From assembly GCF_002265435.1 (NCBI RefSeq), contig NZ_NOKQ01000342.1, positions 36,266-100,265 on the forward strand: DNA of 64,000 nt, read 5' to 3'. The stretch's first letter is position 1, and each line of letters starts with the position of its first letter. Under the pieces are notes generated by a model. That model was given only the letters and a program-made list of their open reading frames with translations. It did not search any database and had not been told where the DNA came from. Positions 26,966 to 35,377 of this stretch are shown here, piece by piece. The translations under genes were made by a program, and so were the position numbers. This DNA comes from Tetzosporium hominis (GTDB taxonomy: Bacteria > Bacillota > Bacilli > Bacillales_A > Planococcaceae).

Positions 26966-27316
26966 TTAGTTTCGTGTAATCTGTTTCCATTCACGTTCAA
27001 AGTTTTCAAAAGGGTCGTTCGATTTCGTTTTCATCGTGATCGGCTCATCGTTCCATTTGCGGATGGCGTACCAGATCAATGCGATAGCAGCGATGCCAAG
27101 AAAAGCAGGAATGTTAGAGACAGCTGTTAATAGGCCGACGATTCCAACAGTTGCCCAAAAGACCTTACCAAGCGTGGAATGACTTTGAAGGAAGTAGTGC
27201 AGTCCTCCAATAACGAGCAGTGCGGAAAAGGCGAGCCCGATCAGCGAGCCCAAGTTGGCAAGGACGACGATAGCGCCGGTGATGCCGAGTACAATGTACA
27301 GAAATTTTTTCATCAT
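26966..27316 (-). CDS. liaI: LiaI-like membrane anchor
   Basis: 116 residues with two hydrophobic hairpin regions (about 4-45 and 52-80) and a cytoplasmic tail ending FENFEREWKQI, similar in plan to B. subtilis LiaI, whose tail also ends in a D/E-W-containing helix. LiaI recruits LiaH to the membrane. GGAGGG directly precedes two adjacent ATGs (27316 and 27313). A promoter and two palindromes lie upstream, shared with the divergent dedA. Confidence 0.78.
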   Translation of the reverse strand: MMKKFLYIVLGITGAIVVLANLGSLIGLAFSALLVIGGLHYFLQSHSTLGKVFWATVGIVGLLTAVSNIPAFLGIAAIALIWYAIRKWNDEPITMKTKSNDPFENFEREWKQITRN

Positions 27317-27342
27317 GTTTCCCTCCTTGTTTGTATACCTTG

Positions 27343-27370
27343 AGTATAGAGAGGTTCCGGTCTTCACCAA
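27343..27370 (-). promoter_or_regulatory. Promoter candidate for liaIH
   Basis: On the minus strand TTGGTG and TATACT are separated by 16 bases, 27 bases before the liaI start. The palindromes at 27383 and 27403 lie directly upstream, where an activator such as LiaR would bind. Confidence 0.5.
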
Positions 27371-27382
27371 ACGGGCGCAGTG

Positions 27383-27425
27383 CCGATTTTCGAATCGGTC
27401 TTAAGATGTAGAGGCACTACATCTT
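27383..27425. promoter_or_regulatory. Two palindromes in the liaI-dedA divergent region
   Basis: CCGATT-ttcg-AATCGG (27383-27398) and AAGATGTAG-aggca-CTACATCTT (27403-27425, 9-bp perfect arms) sit side by side between the divergent lia and dedA-uppP operons. The second lacks a T-run, so an operator is more likely than a terminator. Candidate LiaR site or sites. Confidence 0.5.
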
Positions 27426-27531
27426 GCTATCTGCTATACTAATGGATGGAACTTTTTCATCTACTAGACGTTTCAAATAGAGCCGATTCGGGAACGTTTC
27501 CGTATCGAACTTATTGTAAAGGCGGCTTATT

Positions 27532-28143
27532 ATGGAACAATGGATAACGGACTGGCTAAGTGACTTCGGTTACTGGGGCGTCTTTTTACTGATAATGATT
27601 GAAAATGTATTCCCCCCAATACCGTCAGAGATTATCTTGACGCTTGGCGGATTCATGACAACAACTACATCGATGACGATTCCAGGTGTTATTGCAGTAG
27701 CGACACTCGGTTCTGTAGTAGGGGCTGTCATTTTGTATTTCATCGGTCTGCAGTTAGATGTAGAGCGTCTCGAAAAGATTGTTGAAAAGCACGGACGCTG
27801 GTTACGTGTTACGAAACAAGATATTCATCGTGCAGATGCTTGGTTTGATCGTATTGGACCATGGGCTGTTTTCTTAGGGCGCTTAGTCCCTTTAGTGAGA
27901 AGCTTGATTTCCATCCCAGCAGGTATGTCGAACATGCGCTTTAGTGTGTTCTTGTTGTTCACGACTCTCGGAACGGTCATTTGGAATACGATTCTAGTTA
28001 CTGCCGGAGCTGCTCTTGGAGAGAACTGGCACTCATTAGTCGGCTATTTCGATATTTATTCCAACATTATTTACATCATTTTAGTGGTGGTTGCCATCGG
28101 ATGGCTCATTTGGTTTTTTAATAAGAAAAAGAAACACGCATAA
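27532..28143 (+). CDS. DedA-family membrane protein
   Basis: 203 residues. The DedA signatures ENVFPPIPSEIILTLGGF, DRIGPWAVFLGRLVPLVR and SIPAGMSNM are present, with five or so membrane segments including re-entrant loops. Some DedA proteins (UptA, PetA) flip undecaprenyl phosphate back to the cytoplasmic face. Its placement 9 bases before uppP and divergent from the lia stress genes supports a role in the undecaprenyl-phosphate cycle; this is inference from context. Confidence 0.92.
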   Translation: MEQWITDWLSDFGYWGVFLLIMIENVFPPIPSEIILTLGGFMTTTTSMTIPGVIAVATLGSVVGAVILYFIGLQLDVERLEKIVEKHGRWLRVTKQDIHRADAWFDRIGPWAVFLGRLVPLVRSLISIPAGMSNMRFSVFLLFTTLGTVIWNTILVTAGAALGENWHSLVGYFDIYSNIIYIILVVVAIGWLIWFFNKKKKHA

Positions 28144-28152
28144 GGAGATCTC

Positions 28153-28980
28153 ATGGAAATTATTGAATTGTTAAAAGCACTATTACTTGGATTTGTAGAG
28201 GGGATGACGGAGTTTGCACCGGTCTCCTCAACTGGACACATGATCATCGTGGATGATTTGTGGCTACAGACGAAGGATTTTTTAGGCCAAGGGTCAGCGA
28301 ACACTTTTAAAGTCGTGATTCAACTTGGCTCGATTTTGGCGGTCGTGTTCATTTTCTGGAAACGTCTACTGAGTTTAGTAGGGTTACATAAGATGGAGGG
28401 ACAAGCTCCTGGACACCGTTTCAATGTGGGGCATGTGTTGATCGGTATTTTACCAGCCGGAGTTTTAGGATTGTTGTTTGAAGATGTAATTGATTCGTAT
28501 TTGTTCACTATTGAGTGGGTTATCGTAAGCTTGTTCGTTGGAGCGATTTTCATGATTATCGCTGATAAGTTTGGACCGAAGAACCCAAGCATTACCACGC
28601 TTGATGATATGACGTATGGCAAAGCGTTAAAAGTCGGCTTGATCCAGTGTCTGTCATTATGGCCAGGATTCTCTCGCTCGGGAGCAACGATTTCCGGTGG
28701 GGTATTATTAGGACTTGACCACAAGACAGCTGCGGACTTTACGTTCATCATGGCCGTACCGATCATGTTTGGGGCGAGTGCTGTATCGTTGATTTCGAAC
28801 TTTGAAGAGATCAATATGAGTCATTTAGGTTTTTATGTAGTCGGTTTTGTTAGTGCTTTCGTATTCGCTTTGATTTCGATCAAGTTCTTCTTGAAACTCA
28901 TCGCACGCGTAAAACTCACACCGTTTGCGGTTTATCGTATGGTACTTGCAGCGGTTCTAGCATTCATCGTATTTTTATAA
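28153..28980 (+). CDS. uppP: Undecaprenyl-diphosphatase
   Basis: 275 residues. It removes one phosphate from undecaprenyl diphosphate on the outer membrane face, renewing the carrier for peptidoglycan and teichoic acid. The catalytic signatures GMTEFAPVSSTGHM and PGFSRSGATISGG are intact. AAGGAG precedes the ATG, in operon with dedA. Overexpression of this enzyme is a classic source of bacitracin resistance, which fits the adjacent bacitracin-type stress system. Confidence 0.95.
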   Translation: MEIIELLKALLLGFVEGMTEFAPVSSTGHMIIVDDLWLQTKDFLGQGSANTFKVVIQLGSILAVVFIFWKRLLSLVGLHKMEGQAPGHRFNVGHVLIGILPAGVLGLLFEDVIDSYLFTIEWVIVSLFVGAIFMIIADKFGPKNPSITTLDDMTYGKALKVGLIQCLSLWPGFSRSGATISGGVLLGLDHKTAADFTFIMAVPIMFGASAVSLISNFEEINMSHLGFYVVGFVSAFVFALISIKFFLKLIARVKLTPFAVYRMVLAAVLAFIVFL

Positions 28981-28990
28981 GAACTAGTTG

Positions 28991-29020
28991 GCCCGCTCCC
29001 TTTTGAGGGAGCGGGTTTTT
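28991..29020 (+). terminator. Terminator of dedA-uppP
   Basis: CCCGCTCCC (28992-29000) pairs with GGGAGCGGG (29007-29015), followed by TTTTT. Confidence 0.92.
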
Positions 29021-29042
29021 GTTTGGGTGATCGAGGGTTTTT

Positions 29043-29160
29043 GGGTTCCATAAAATCACTTGAGTCGTTAAACGAGAGGGGTCGGGCGTTAAAGAGAAGG
29101 CTGGGGGCGTTAAAGGGAGTGAGTAGGGCGCTAAAAGATCGAGTTCGGGCGTTAAATTTA
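29043..29160 (+). repeat. 21-nt phased array, family 1 (copy 3)
   Basis: The leader GGTTCCATAAAATCACTTGAG is shortened here to its core, TTCCATAAAATCA. Five units of GGGCGTTAAA follow, with the conserved C at 29066, 29087, 29108, 29129 and 29150: exactly 21 bases each. This is the best-preserved copy. It lies directly after the uppP terminator. Confidence 0.85.
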
Positions 29161-29280
29161 TTCTAAATAATTTCTATGAAGAAATTAACATGATATTCTG
29201 GAACTGACATTTAAAATTTTAGTGAATGATTTACAGTCAAAAGTGGGTAAAGTTTGATTTCTGCTGGAAAGAGGTGAACT

Positions 29281-29472
29281 ATGATTTTTAAGGTGATCTA
29301 TGTCGCTATATTTCTAGTGATATGGTTTTGGATATTTAAAAACTATAAATTATTAGTTAAAGAACAACCATCTGAAGAAGAAGCAGCCTACTTAGTAAAA
29401 AAGATTAAATTAGGAATTTTTCTTTTTATAGTACAATTTATCGTAGCTATATTCAGCATGATTTTTTCTTGA
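29281..29472 (+). CDS. Small two-helix membrane protein
   Basis: 63 residues: helix 1 at about 2-20 (VIYVAIFLVIWFWIF), a charged loop (KEQPSEEEAAYLVKK) and helix 2 at about 45-62. GAAAGAGGTG precedes the ATG. It is transcribed toward the DUF402 gene and nearly touches it. More AT-rich than its neighbours. Family and function not recognised. Confidence 0.65.
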   Translation: MIFKVIYVAIFLVIWFWIFKNYKLLVKEQPSEEEAAYLVKKIKLGIFLFIVQFIVAIFSMIFS

Positions 29473-29473
29473 T

Positions 29474-30031
29474 TCAGTTTGAATCTATATCTTTTGAGGT
29501 GGATAAGAGGAGCTGCCGATGTTGCTGTGCCAGACGAAGTAAAGAAAATGTATCTTTAGCCAAAGCCTCGCGAATAAGGCTTACTTCTTTCCAGGCTAGT
29601 CGATAGTCATTCTCTGAAATTGTTCCATTCGACAAGGCTTCCTCCAATTCATCCTCATCCTGTAGTAACACTTCTCCAGTAGGAAATACGATGATATCTA
29701 AATAAAGATCATCCCACCATGGTCCGTTTTCATCTCCTCCATTTTGTAAGCAGATGTCTATATAGGTTTGAATAACTTGTCCCGCATCATCGAACATGGT
29801 GGTTACAGCGTGATTCTTATTAAGTGGGAAATGCTGGAGCCATGAATACCCATTATCAACAATTCGTATACTTTGATGTGGATAGTTCACATCTAAAGGA
29901 TGTGTCACTTCATGCATCTCGAGGTAGCTTATGACGCCTTCAAACTCTTTACAATGAACATTCATTTCTTGATAGTTTCGTTTTAAGATTCGCTTCCAAT
30001 CACTCCGACTTCCATATCTTCGAACTGTCAT
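29474..30031 (-). CDS. DUF402-family nucleoside di/triphosphate phosphatase
   Basis: 185 residues. The pattern TYIDICLQNGG ... WWDDLYLDIIVFPTGEVLL ... DEDELEEAL is that of the DUF402/Ntdp fold, metal-dependent phosphatases acting on nucleoside di- and triphosphates; acidic residues in DDLYLD would bind the metal. The ATG at 30031 follows AAAGGAG by about 8 bases; a 13-residue N-terminal extension lacks a site. A lone gene, divergent from the riboswitch-controlled nrdAB operon. Confidence 0.8.
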   Translation of the reverse strand: MTVRRYGSRSDWKRILKRNYQEMNVHCKEFEGVISYLEMHEVTHPLDVNYPHQSIRIVDNGYSWLQHFPLNKNHAVTTMFDDAGQVIQTYIDICLQNGGDENGPWWDDLYLDIIVFPTGEVLLQDEDELEEALSNGTISENDYRLAWKEVSLIREALAKDTFSLLRLAQQHRQLLLSTSKDIDSN

Positions 30032-30205
30032 CTGACCATCTCCTTTTTCCAACTCCTGTAATTGTAGCAAAACATCAAGTAGTGTGGAATAAGATCAATA
30101 TCTTTCTAAAACCTGAACTAGTTTCCCAAAAGTCAAGACTTCCTTTCTCCAAATATCTATGGTTTAATAAAACACAAGTACACAACATTTAGTGATTTAG
30201 CGAGT

Positions 30206-30372
30206 TACAGGTACCATATCTATGGTTTAATAGGGAATCCAGTGAAAAGCTGGAGCTGTCCCCGCAACTGTAAGTGCGGACGACTGCCAACACAAGCCAC
30301 TGCGTGAGAACGTGGGAAGGCAAGGCAGAAGGAAGATGCACGAGCCAGTAGACCTGCCTGTTCTCGCACGAG
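30206..30372 (+). promoter_or_regulatory. Cobalamin riboswitch
   Basis: Core elements are in the right order: GGTTTAATAGGGAATCCAGT, GTCCCCGCAACTGTAAG, then GGAAGATGCACGAGCCAGTA and GACCTGCC, matching the B12 box. It lies about 130 bases before nrdA with an intrinsic terminator between, so bound adenosylcobalamin should stop transcription of the B12-independent reductase. Confidence 0.95.
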
Positions 30373-30444
30373 CTTCACCTTCTTCGGGGATTGAGAAGGG
30401 AACGTGAGAGGCCGGTTCGGCATGCGCGTTTTTTCGTCGTTTTC

Positions 30445-30484
30445 AAGCGGCGGTTCCCGAAAAGAAGGGAGCCGTCGCTTTTTT
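30445..30484 (+). terminator. Riboswitch-controlled terminator before nrdA
   Basis: AAGCGGCGGTTCCC (30445-30458) pairs over 14 positions, two of them G-U, with GGGAGCCGTCGCTT (30467-30480), followed by a T-run. It ends 23 bases before the nrdA start. Confidence 0.9.
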
Positions 30485-30506
30485 GTGTCAAAAAGGAGGA
30501 ATCCCG

Positions 30507-32723
30507 ATGACGACTCATACACTCTTTCGTAGTGAAGAACGACTGAAGCAGCAATTTACAGCTGCCCAACTAGACGAATTCTGGCGTGTCTCCAAGCGCT
30601 GGAAAATCCGTCATCCAGAAGGCGCGGAGGACGCCTGGCAACAAGCAATGATTTTAGAAGCACTGAACCTTCTCGATGAGACACATCCCTACTACACGTT
30701 TGTGGCTGCAACACTTTATGAAGAACAACTCTATCACCAAGTAGCTGCAAAACGAGGAGTAGCTGTAGAGGACGTGCACAAAGCTTTCGCACGTGAAGCC
30801 AACCGTCTCGCGGCGAAAGGGCTGTATCAAGCAGAGGTTATCACAAGCTATAGTCAGCAGGAACTAACTGAGATGAGTAAATGGCTAGACCGCTCACGTA
30901 ACGAACTGTTTACCTACATCGGCTTAAAGACACTAGTGGATCGCTATGTGACACGTGACTTTAACCGAGACATCGTAGAGTTGCCACAAGAACGTTGGTT
31001 GATGATTGCGATGACACTACATCGTCATGAGAAGACTGACCGTTTAGCGAAAGTGAAAGAAGCGTATTGGGCGCTAAGTAATCTCTATATGACCGTTGCT
31101 ACACCGACACTCGCAAACGCTGGAAAACCGAATGGCCAGCTCTCCAGCTGTTTTATCGATACAGTAGATGACAGCCTGCAAGGCATCTACGACAGCAACA
31201 CGGATGTTGCGACGCTATCTAAGTATGGTGGCGGTATAGGTGTCTACATGGGGAAGGTCCGCAGTCGTGGTTCTAGTATCCGCGGTTTTAAGAATGCGTC
31301 GAGCGGCGTCGTTCCGTGGATCAAGCAACTCAACAACACAGCTGTCAGCGTAGATCAACTCGGTCAGCGTCAGGGGGCCATTGCCGTTTATTTAGATGCA
31401 TGGCACAAAGACATCTTGGCATTCCTTGATTTACGTCTAAACAATGGAGACGAGCGACTTCGCGCGCACGATATCTTCACAGGCATCTGCCTGCCAGACC
31501 TATTCATGGAAAAAGTGGAAGCGCGAGAAGACTGGTATCTGTTTGACCCACACGAGGTTCGCACGGTGATGGGATTTGCTTTAGAAGACTCATACGACGA
31601 GCAAGAAGGTCGAGGGACGTTCCGCACACAGTATCAAGCGTGTGTTGAGCATCCTGAACTTTCAAGAGAAGTTATTCCAGCCATCGACATCATGAAGCGT
31701 ATTATGAAGAGTCAGTTGGAGACAGGGGTACCATTCCATTTCTATAGAGACGAAGTGAATCGCCAAAACCCGAACTCGCATGAAGGCATGATTTACTCAA
31801 GTAACTTGTGTACAGAAATTATGCAGAACATGTCCGCAACGACGTTTGAATCTACAACGATTGAAGACGATGTTATTGTAACGAAGCGTCGTCCGGGAGA
31901 CTTTGTAGTCTGCAATTTGTCTTCGATTCACTTGGCACGTGCTGTGGAAGACGATGTGCTTGAACGGTTGATTCCGGTACAAGTGCGTATGCTTGATAAT
32001 GTAATCGAGCTAAATGACTTACCGATTCCTCAAGCGAAACGCACCAACTTACGCTACCGCGGCATCGGTCTTGGTACATTCGGCTGGCATCACTTGCTTG
32101 CAAAGAAAGGTATCCGTTGGGAATCGAAAGAAGCTGTGGAGCTTGCAGACGAGTTGTATGAAGACATTGCCTATCTGACGATTAAAGCGTCTGCCGACCT
32201 AGCAGCTGAACGCGGAAGTTATCCATTATTTGAAGGCTCTGACTGGCAGACGGGGAGTTACTTTTCGAAGCGTGGCTATTCAGGTACTCGGTGGAGACAA
32301 CTAAAGAAGCAAGTGGAAGAAACGGGAATTCGTAACGGCTACTTGATGGCTGTGGCACCGAACTCGTCGACTGCTATCATTGCAGGGACGACAGCGAGCA
32401 TCGATCCGATCTTCCAGAAACGCTATTCGGAAGAGAAGAAAGATTATAAGATTCCGGTCACCGCACCAGAACTCAACGAAGAGACCACGTGGTACTATAA
32501 GTCGGCGTATTACATCGATCAACACTGGACGCTTCGTCAAAATGCGGCACGTCAAAAGCATATCGACCAAAGTATATCTCTAAACTTTTATGTGCAAAAT
32601 ACGATTCAGGCGAAAGAATTACTAGCGCTTCACTTAGATGCTTGGAAGCAAAAAATGAAATCTACCTATTATGTGCGTTCCACATCGATTGAACTGATCG
32701 ACTGTGATTCGTGCTCAAGCTAA
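30507..32723 (+). CDS. nrdA: Ribonucleoside-diphosphate reductase, large (alpha) subunit
   Basis: 738 residues. It reduces ribonucleotides to deoxyribonucleotides. Key class I residues are present: the active-site disulfide Cys in QLSSCFIDT, the radical site N-x-C-x-E in SSNLCTEIMQ, APNSSTA, and the C-terminal redox pair CDSC. ATG 30507 follows AAGGAGG; a GTG-led extension is unlikely. The beta subunit follows 13 bases after the stop, and no nrdI is present. Expression should be off when B12 is plentiful, implying a B12-dependent class II enzyme elsewhere in the genome. Confidence 0.96.
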   Translation: MTTHTLFRSEERLKQQFTAAQLDEFWRVSKRWKIRHPEGAEDAWQQAMILEALNLLDETHPYYTFVAATLYEEQLYHQVAAKRGVAVEDVHKAFAREANRLAAKGLYQAEVITSYSQQELTEMSKWLDRSRNELFTYIGLKTLVDRYVTRDFNRDIVELPQERWLMIAMTLHRHEKTDRLAKVKEAYWALSNLYMTVATPTLANAGKPNGQLSSCFIDTVDDSLQGIYDSNTDVATLSKYGGGIGVYMGKVRSRGSSIRGFKNASSGVVPWIKQLNNTAVSVDQLGQRQGAIAVYLDAWHKDILAFLDLRLNNGDERLRAHDIFTGICLPDLFMEKVEAREDWYLFDPHEVRTVMGFALEDSYDEQEGRGTFRTQYQACVEHPELSREVIPAIDIMKRIMKSQLETGVPFHFYRDEVNRQNPNSHEGMIYSSNLCTEIMQNMSATTFESTTIEDDVIVTKRRPGDFVVCNLSSIHLARAVEDDVLERLIPVQVRMLDNVIELNDLPIPQAKRTNLRYRGIGLGTFGWHHLLAKKGIRWESKEAVELADELYEDIAYLTIKASADLAAERGSYPLFEGSDWQTGSYFSKRGYSGTRWRQLKKQVEETGIRNGYLMAVAPNSSTAIIAGTTASIDPIFQKRYSEEKKDYKIPVTAPELNEETTWYYKSAYYIDQHWTLRQNAARQKHIDQSISLNFYVQNTIQAKELLALHLDAWKQKMKSTYYVRSTSIELIDCDSCSS

Positions 32724-32736
32724 GGGGGAACCTAGA

Positions 32737-33774
32737 ATGGAATTGAAACACCGTGTGTTACTGGATGAACAGGCACCGAACCGCTCAACAGGAATCGTAA
32801 ACGGCGAGTCCTCGAACATCTTGAACTGGGATGATGTCCGGTTCCGCTGGGCGTATCCAAAGTATAAAAAGATGCTAGGGAACTTCTGGACACCCTTTGA
32901 AATCAATATGAGCCAAGACATCCGACAGTTTCCGGAGCTCTCAAAAGACGAAAGGGAATCGTTTCTCAAAATCATTGGACTGCTTGCTTTACTAGACAGC
33001 GTTCAAACAGATTTTGCAGGGAAGGTTGCGGATTACCTGACGGATTCTAGTCTATCGGCACTGATGATTATCCTCGCACAGCAAGAAGTCATTCACAACC
33101 ATTCGTATTCGTACGTACTGTCGAGTCTCGTCAGTGAATCTGAACAGAAGCGTGTGTTTGATTACTGGAGAACGGAAGAGAGCTTGAAAGCGCGAAATCG
33201 TTTCGTCGTGTCCGGTTATCAATCGTTCGCAGAACAGCCAACAGTAGAGGGATTACTCGATGCAGTCATTTATGACGTCATCTTAGAAGGACTGTTCTTC
33301 TACTCAGGGTTCGCTTATTTCTACCACCTGGCGCGTCATCAGAAGATGGTTGCTACCAGTACGATGATTAACTACATCAACCGAGATGAGCAGCTTCACG
33401 TCGACTTGTTCGTGAAGATTTATCAGACGTTACTTGAAGAACATCCGCATCTCGATACACCTGAACAGCGTGCGAAGGTGACGGCGACGTTCCGAGAAGC
33501 AGCAGAGCTCGAGATTGACTGGGCATATGAAGTCATTGGTACGAAGATTGATGGTTTAGAAGTGGACGATGTTGAAGAGTACATTCGCTTTATGGCAAAT
33601 GTACGATGCAATCAATTGGGTGCAGAGAAGCCGTATCCTGCAGTTCGTCAAAATCCGATTCGCTGGATTAAGGCGTATGAGGAAGTCGATCAAGGAAAGA
33701 CGGACTTCTTTGAGCAGAAATCTCGCCAGTACGTGAAAGTGAATGTTGTCGATAACGGCTTCGATGATTTATAA
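32737..33774 (+). CDS. nrdB: Ribonucleoside-diphosphate reductase, small (beta) subunit
   Basis: 345 residues, the di-metal radical subunit. Ligand positions are visible: Asp in ALLDSVQTDF, Glu and His in QQEVIHNHSYSY, and Glu/His in INRDEQLHVDL. The Tyr that follows the second cluster fits the stable tyrosyl radical position. ATG 32737 follows AAGGGGG. With no nrdI gene, a class Ia-like di-iron assembly is more likely than Ib. A bidirectional terminator follows. Confidence 0.95.
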   Translation: MELKHRVLLDEQAPNRSTGIVNGESSNILNWDDVRFRWAYPKYKKMLGNFWTPFEINMSQDIRQFPELSKDERESFLKIIGLLALLDSVQTDFAGKVADYLTDSSLSALMIILAQQEVIHNHSYSYVLSSLVSESEQKRVFDYWRTEESLKARNRFVVSGYQSFAEQPTVEGLLDAVIYDVILEGLFFYSGFAYFYHLARHQKMVATSTMINYINRDEQLHVDLFVKIYQTLLEEHPHLDTPEQRAKVTATFREAAELEIDWAYEVIGTKIDGLEVDDVEEYIRFMANVRCNQLGAEKPYPAVRQNPIRWIKAYEEVDQGKTDFFEQKSRQYVKVNVVDNGFDDL

Positions 33775-33775
33775 A

Positions 33776-33811
33776 AGAAGGCCCCTCAGTTCCATTATTG
33801 AGGGGCCTTTC
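33776..33811. terminator. Bidirectional terminator after nrdB
   Basis: AAGGCCCCTCA (33778-33788) pairs with TGAGGGGCCTT (33799-33809). It serves nrdB and the convergent gene that ends at 33814. Confidence 0.85.
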
Positions 33812-33813
33812 AC

Positions 33814-34467
33814 TTATTGAACATCTCGCGTGTCTTCCATCTCAAACGTCTTTGCCATCGCCTCGATACGGGCGCCAATTGTGTTTTCCGCCGCTTTTGG
33901 ATAGCGAGCTGTTACAACAAATACGGTATCCTGTGCAGGGTTGCTAGCTATATAGACATTCAAAATCTCGCCATCAGATGTTCCTTTTAAATGGAGACCA
34001 TCTACAGGGTCTGTAATGGAGCTAGGTCCATTAACAGAAAAATCCTCGCGGTACTGTTCTGCGCGTGTTCGAGCTACTTCTTCAGGAGTTTGGTCAGGGA
34101 TTCCTTCAATTGTGAGCGTTGCGAGTCGACTTTCTTTGGAAGTGATCGTTTGGCTCAAACCTTCTTCATAAGTAAAGTGTTCCTCGTCTATATAAATAAC
34201 AAATGTATTCGTTTCATCTGAATATCGCTTGAGTTCTACCATTTCTTCAGAACCATCGATTTCAATGGCAAGCTTCTTAGTTTCAGGATGTTCCGTGACA
34301 TCAGGAGTGGTAACCACTTCTTGCTCATCAGCAGGTTTGGATTCATCTATTTCTTGTTCATCAACCAACTCACCTGGTTTATTCGGGAGGTAGTCAGAGG
34401 ATAAGAAAAAAATCAGACCAATCATGAGAGCTGTCAATACGAGTGCATAAAGCATCGATTTGCGCAT
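33814..34467 (-). CDS. Membrane-anchored protein paralogous to the anti-sigma ectodomain
   Basis: 217 residues. One N-terminal membrane helix (about 5-22), an acidic linker, then an outer domain of about 145 residues. This domain runs parallel to the C-terminal part of the neighbouring anti-sigma protein: both have an IE(I/G) strand, a FVIYIDEEHFTYE / YVFYADDERYEIA strand, an IPDQTPEEVA / IPDKKPTEVA turn, and a closing GARIEAMAKTFE / GARFHSMLKTFT helix. It was probably produced by duplication and may compete for or share the stress signal. Function unproven. Confidence 0.75.
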   Translation of the reverse strand: MRKSMLYALVLTALMIGLIFFLSSDYLPNKPGELVDEQEIDESKPADEQEVVTTPDVTEHPETKKLAIEIDGSEEMVELKRYSDETNTFVIYIDEEHFTYEEGLSQTITSKESRLATLTIEGIPDQTPEEVARTRAEQYREDFSVNGPSSITDPVDGLHLKGTSDGEILNVYIASNPAQDTVFVVTARYPKAAENTIGARIEAMAKTFEMEDTRDVQ

Positions 34468-34522
34468 TACTAAACCTCTCCCTTCCTTAGTCCTTTTATT
34501 CCCGATTCTCCCGTGCTCACAC

Positions 34523-35374
34523 CTAGTCTAGTACAGTAAATGTCTTCAGCATAGAATGGAATCGCGCACCATGCCCTTCTTGTGCTTCTAAAAACACAGT
34601 TTGTGTAATGACGATTGTCGATTCTTCATGTTGTTTATCCAAAATGTAAACGGTTCTTACTTCACTCGACGGGGCGTCTCCTTCTCGAACGTGCAGTTTA
34701 TAGCCAACTACTGGTTCCGTCACGGGCTCTGCTTCAATCGTTGCTCCAGGAAAGTCTTGCTCGAGTAGAGCAACTTGTTCCGAAGCCACTTCTGTTGGTT
34801 TCTTATCAGGAATCATTTCGACTTGAAAACCAACCTCAGGATAGTCACCACCGATTTGATCCCGAGCCTTAACGGAAGTCGTCGTTTCATCAAATGCGAT
34901 TTCGTAACGTTCGTCATCTGCATAAAACACGTAGCCAAAGTTTCCAGGAACCACTCGTACCATCTGAATTTGCTCTGTCATCCCCTCGATTTCCAGAGGT
35001 ACTTCTTGTTCTTCCGGATAAGAGTCATTCAGTTTAGTGAGCTCTTGTTCAGTATACCCGGGTTCTCCCTCAGTCAGTTCTTCCTCTTCAGAAGCATTTG
35101 AGGAAGGGGGAGTAGGCGACGGTTCTGGGGTTGTCACTTCAGGTGTTTCTACCGCTTGCTCTGTGTCATTTCCATTCATCGTTAAAAATAGGGTAGCTCC
35201 TATTAACAGTGCAATCAGAGCTGCCCCTGCAAGAGTAAATCGTTTCATGACTTGTTTCCTCCTTTTTCGGCGTTGTTCCTTTACAAGCACTTGATCCAGA
35301 GAGCGCCAGACTTCTTCTAAGTCTTGCTGATGTTCGGTTTTAAACTGTTTCAATTCCTGTTCCCACTTTTCCAT
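34523..35374 (-). CDS. Anti-sigma factor, membrane protein
   Basis: 283 residues. A cytoplasmic N-terminal segment of about 47 residues has a helical charged region. One membrane helix (about 48-66, LAGAALIALLIGATLFL), a Thr/Pro/Glu-rich spacer and an outer sensor domain of about 160 residues follow. The start is 3 bases after the ECF sigma stop, the standard sigma/anti-sigma pairing. There is no ZAS zinc motif in the N-terminus. It presumably holds the sigma factor at the membrane until an envelope signal. Confidence 0.8.
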   Translation of the reverse strand: MEKWEQELKQFKTEHQQDLEEVWRSLDQVLVKEQRRKRRKQVMKRFTLAGAALIALLIGATLFLTMNGNDTEQAVETPEVTTPEPSPTPPSSNASEEEELTEGEPGYTEQELTKLNDSYPEEQEVPLEIEGMTEQIQMVRVVPGNFGYVFYADDERYEIAFDETTTSVKARDQIGGDYPEVGFQVEMIPDKKPTEVASEQVALLEQDFPGATIEAEPVTEPVVGYKLHVREGDAPSSEVRTVYILDKQHEESTIVITQTVFLEAQEGHGARFHSMLKTFTVLD

Positions 35375-35377
35375 AAG

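Noticed and set aside
27426..27531. Promoter of dedA
   Set aside because: A TATACT at 27434-27441 could be a -10, but no convincing -35 was found at 16-18 bases.
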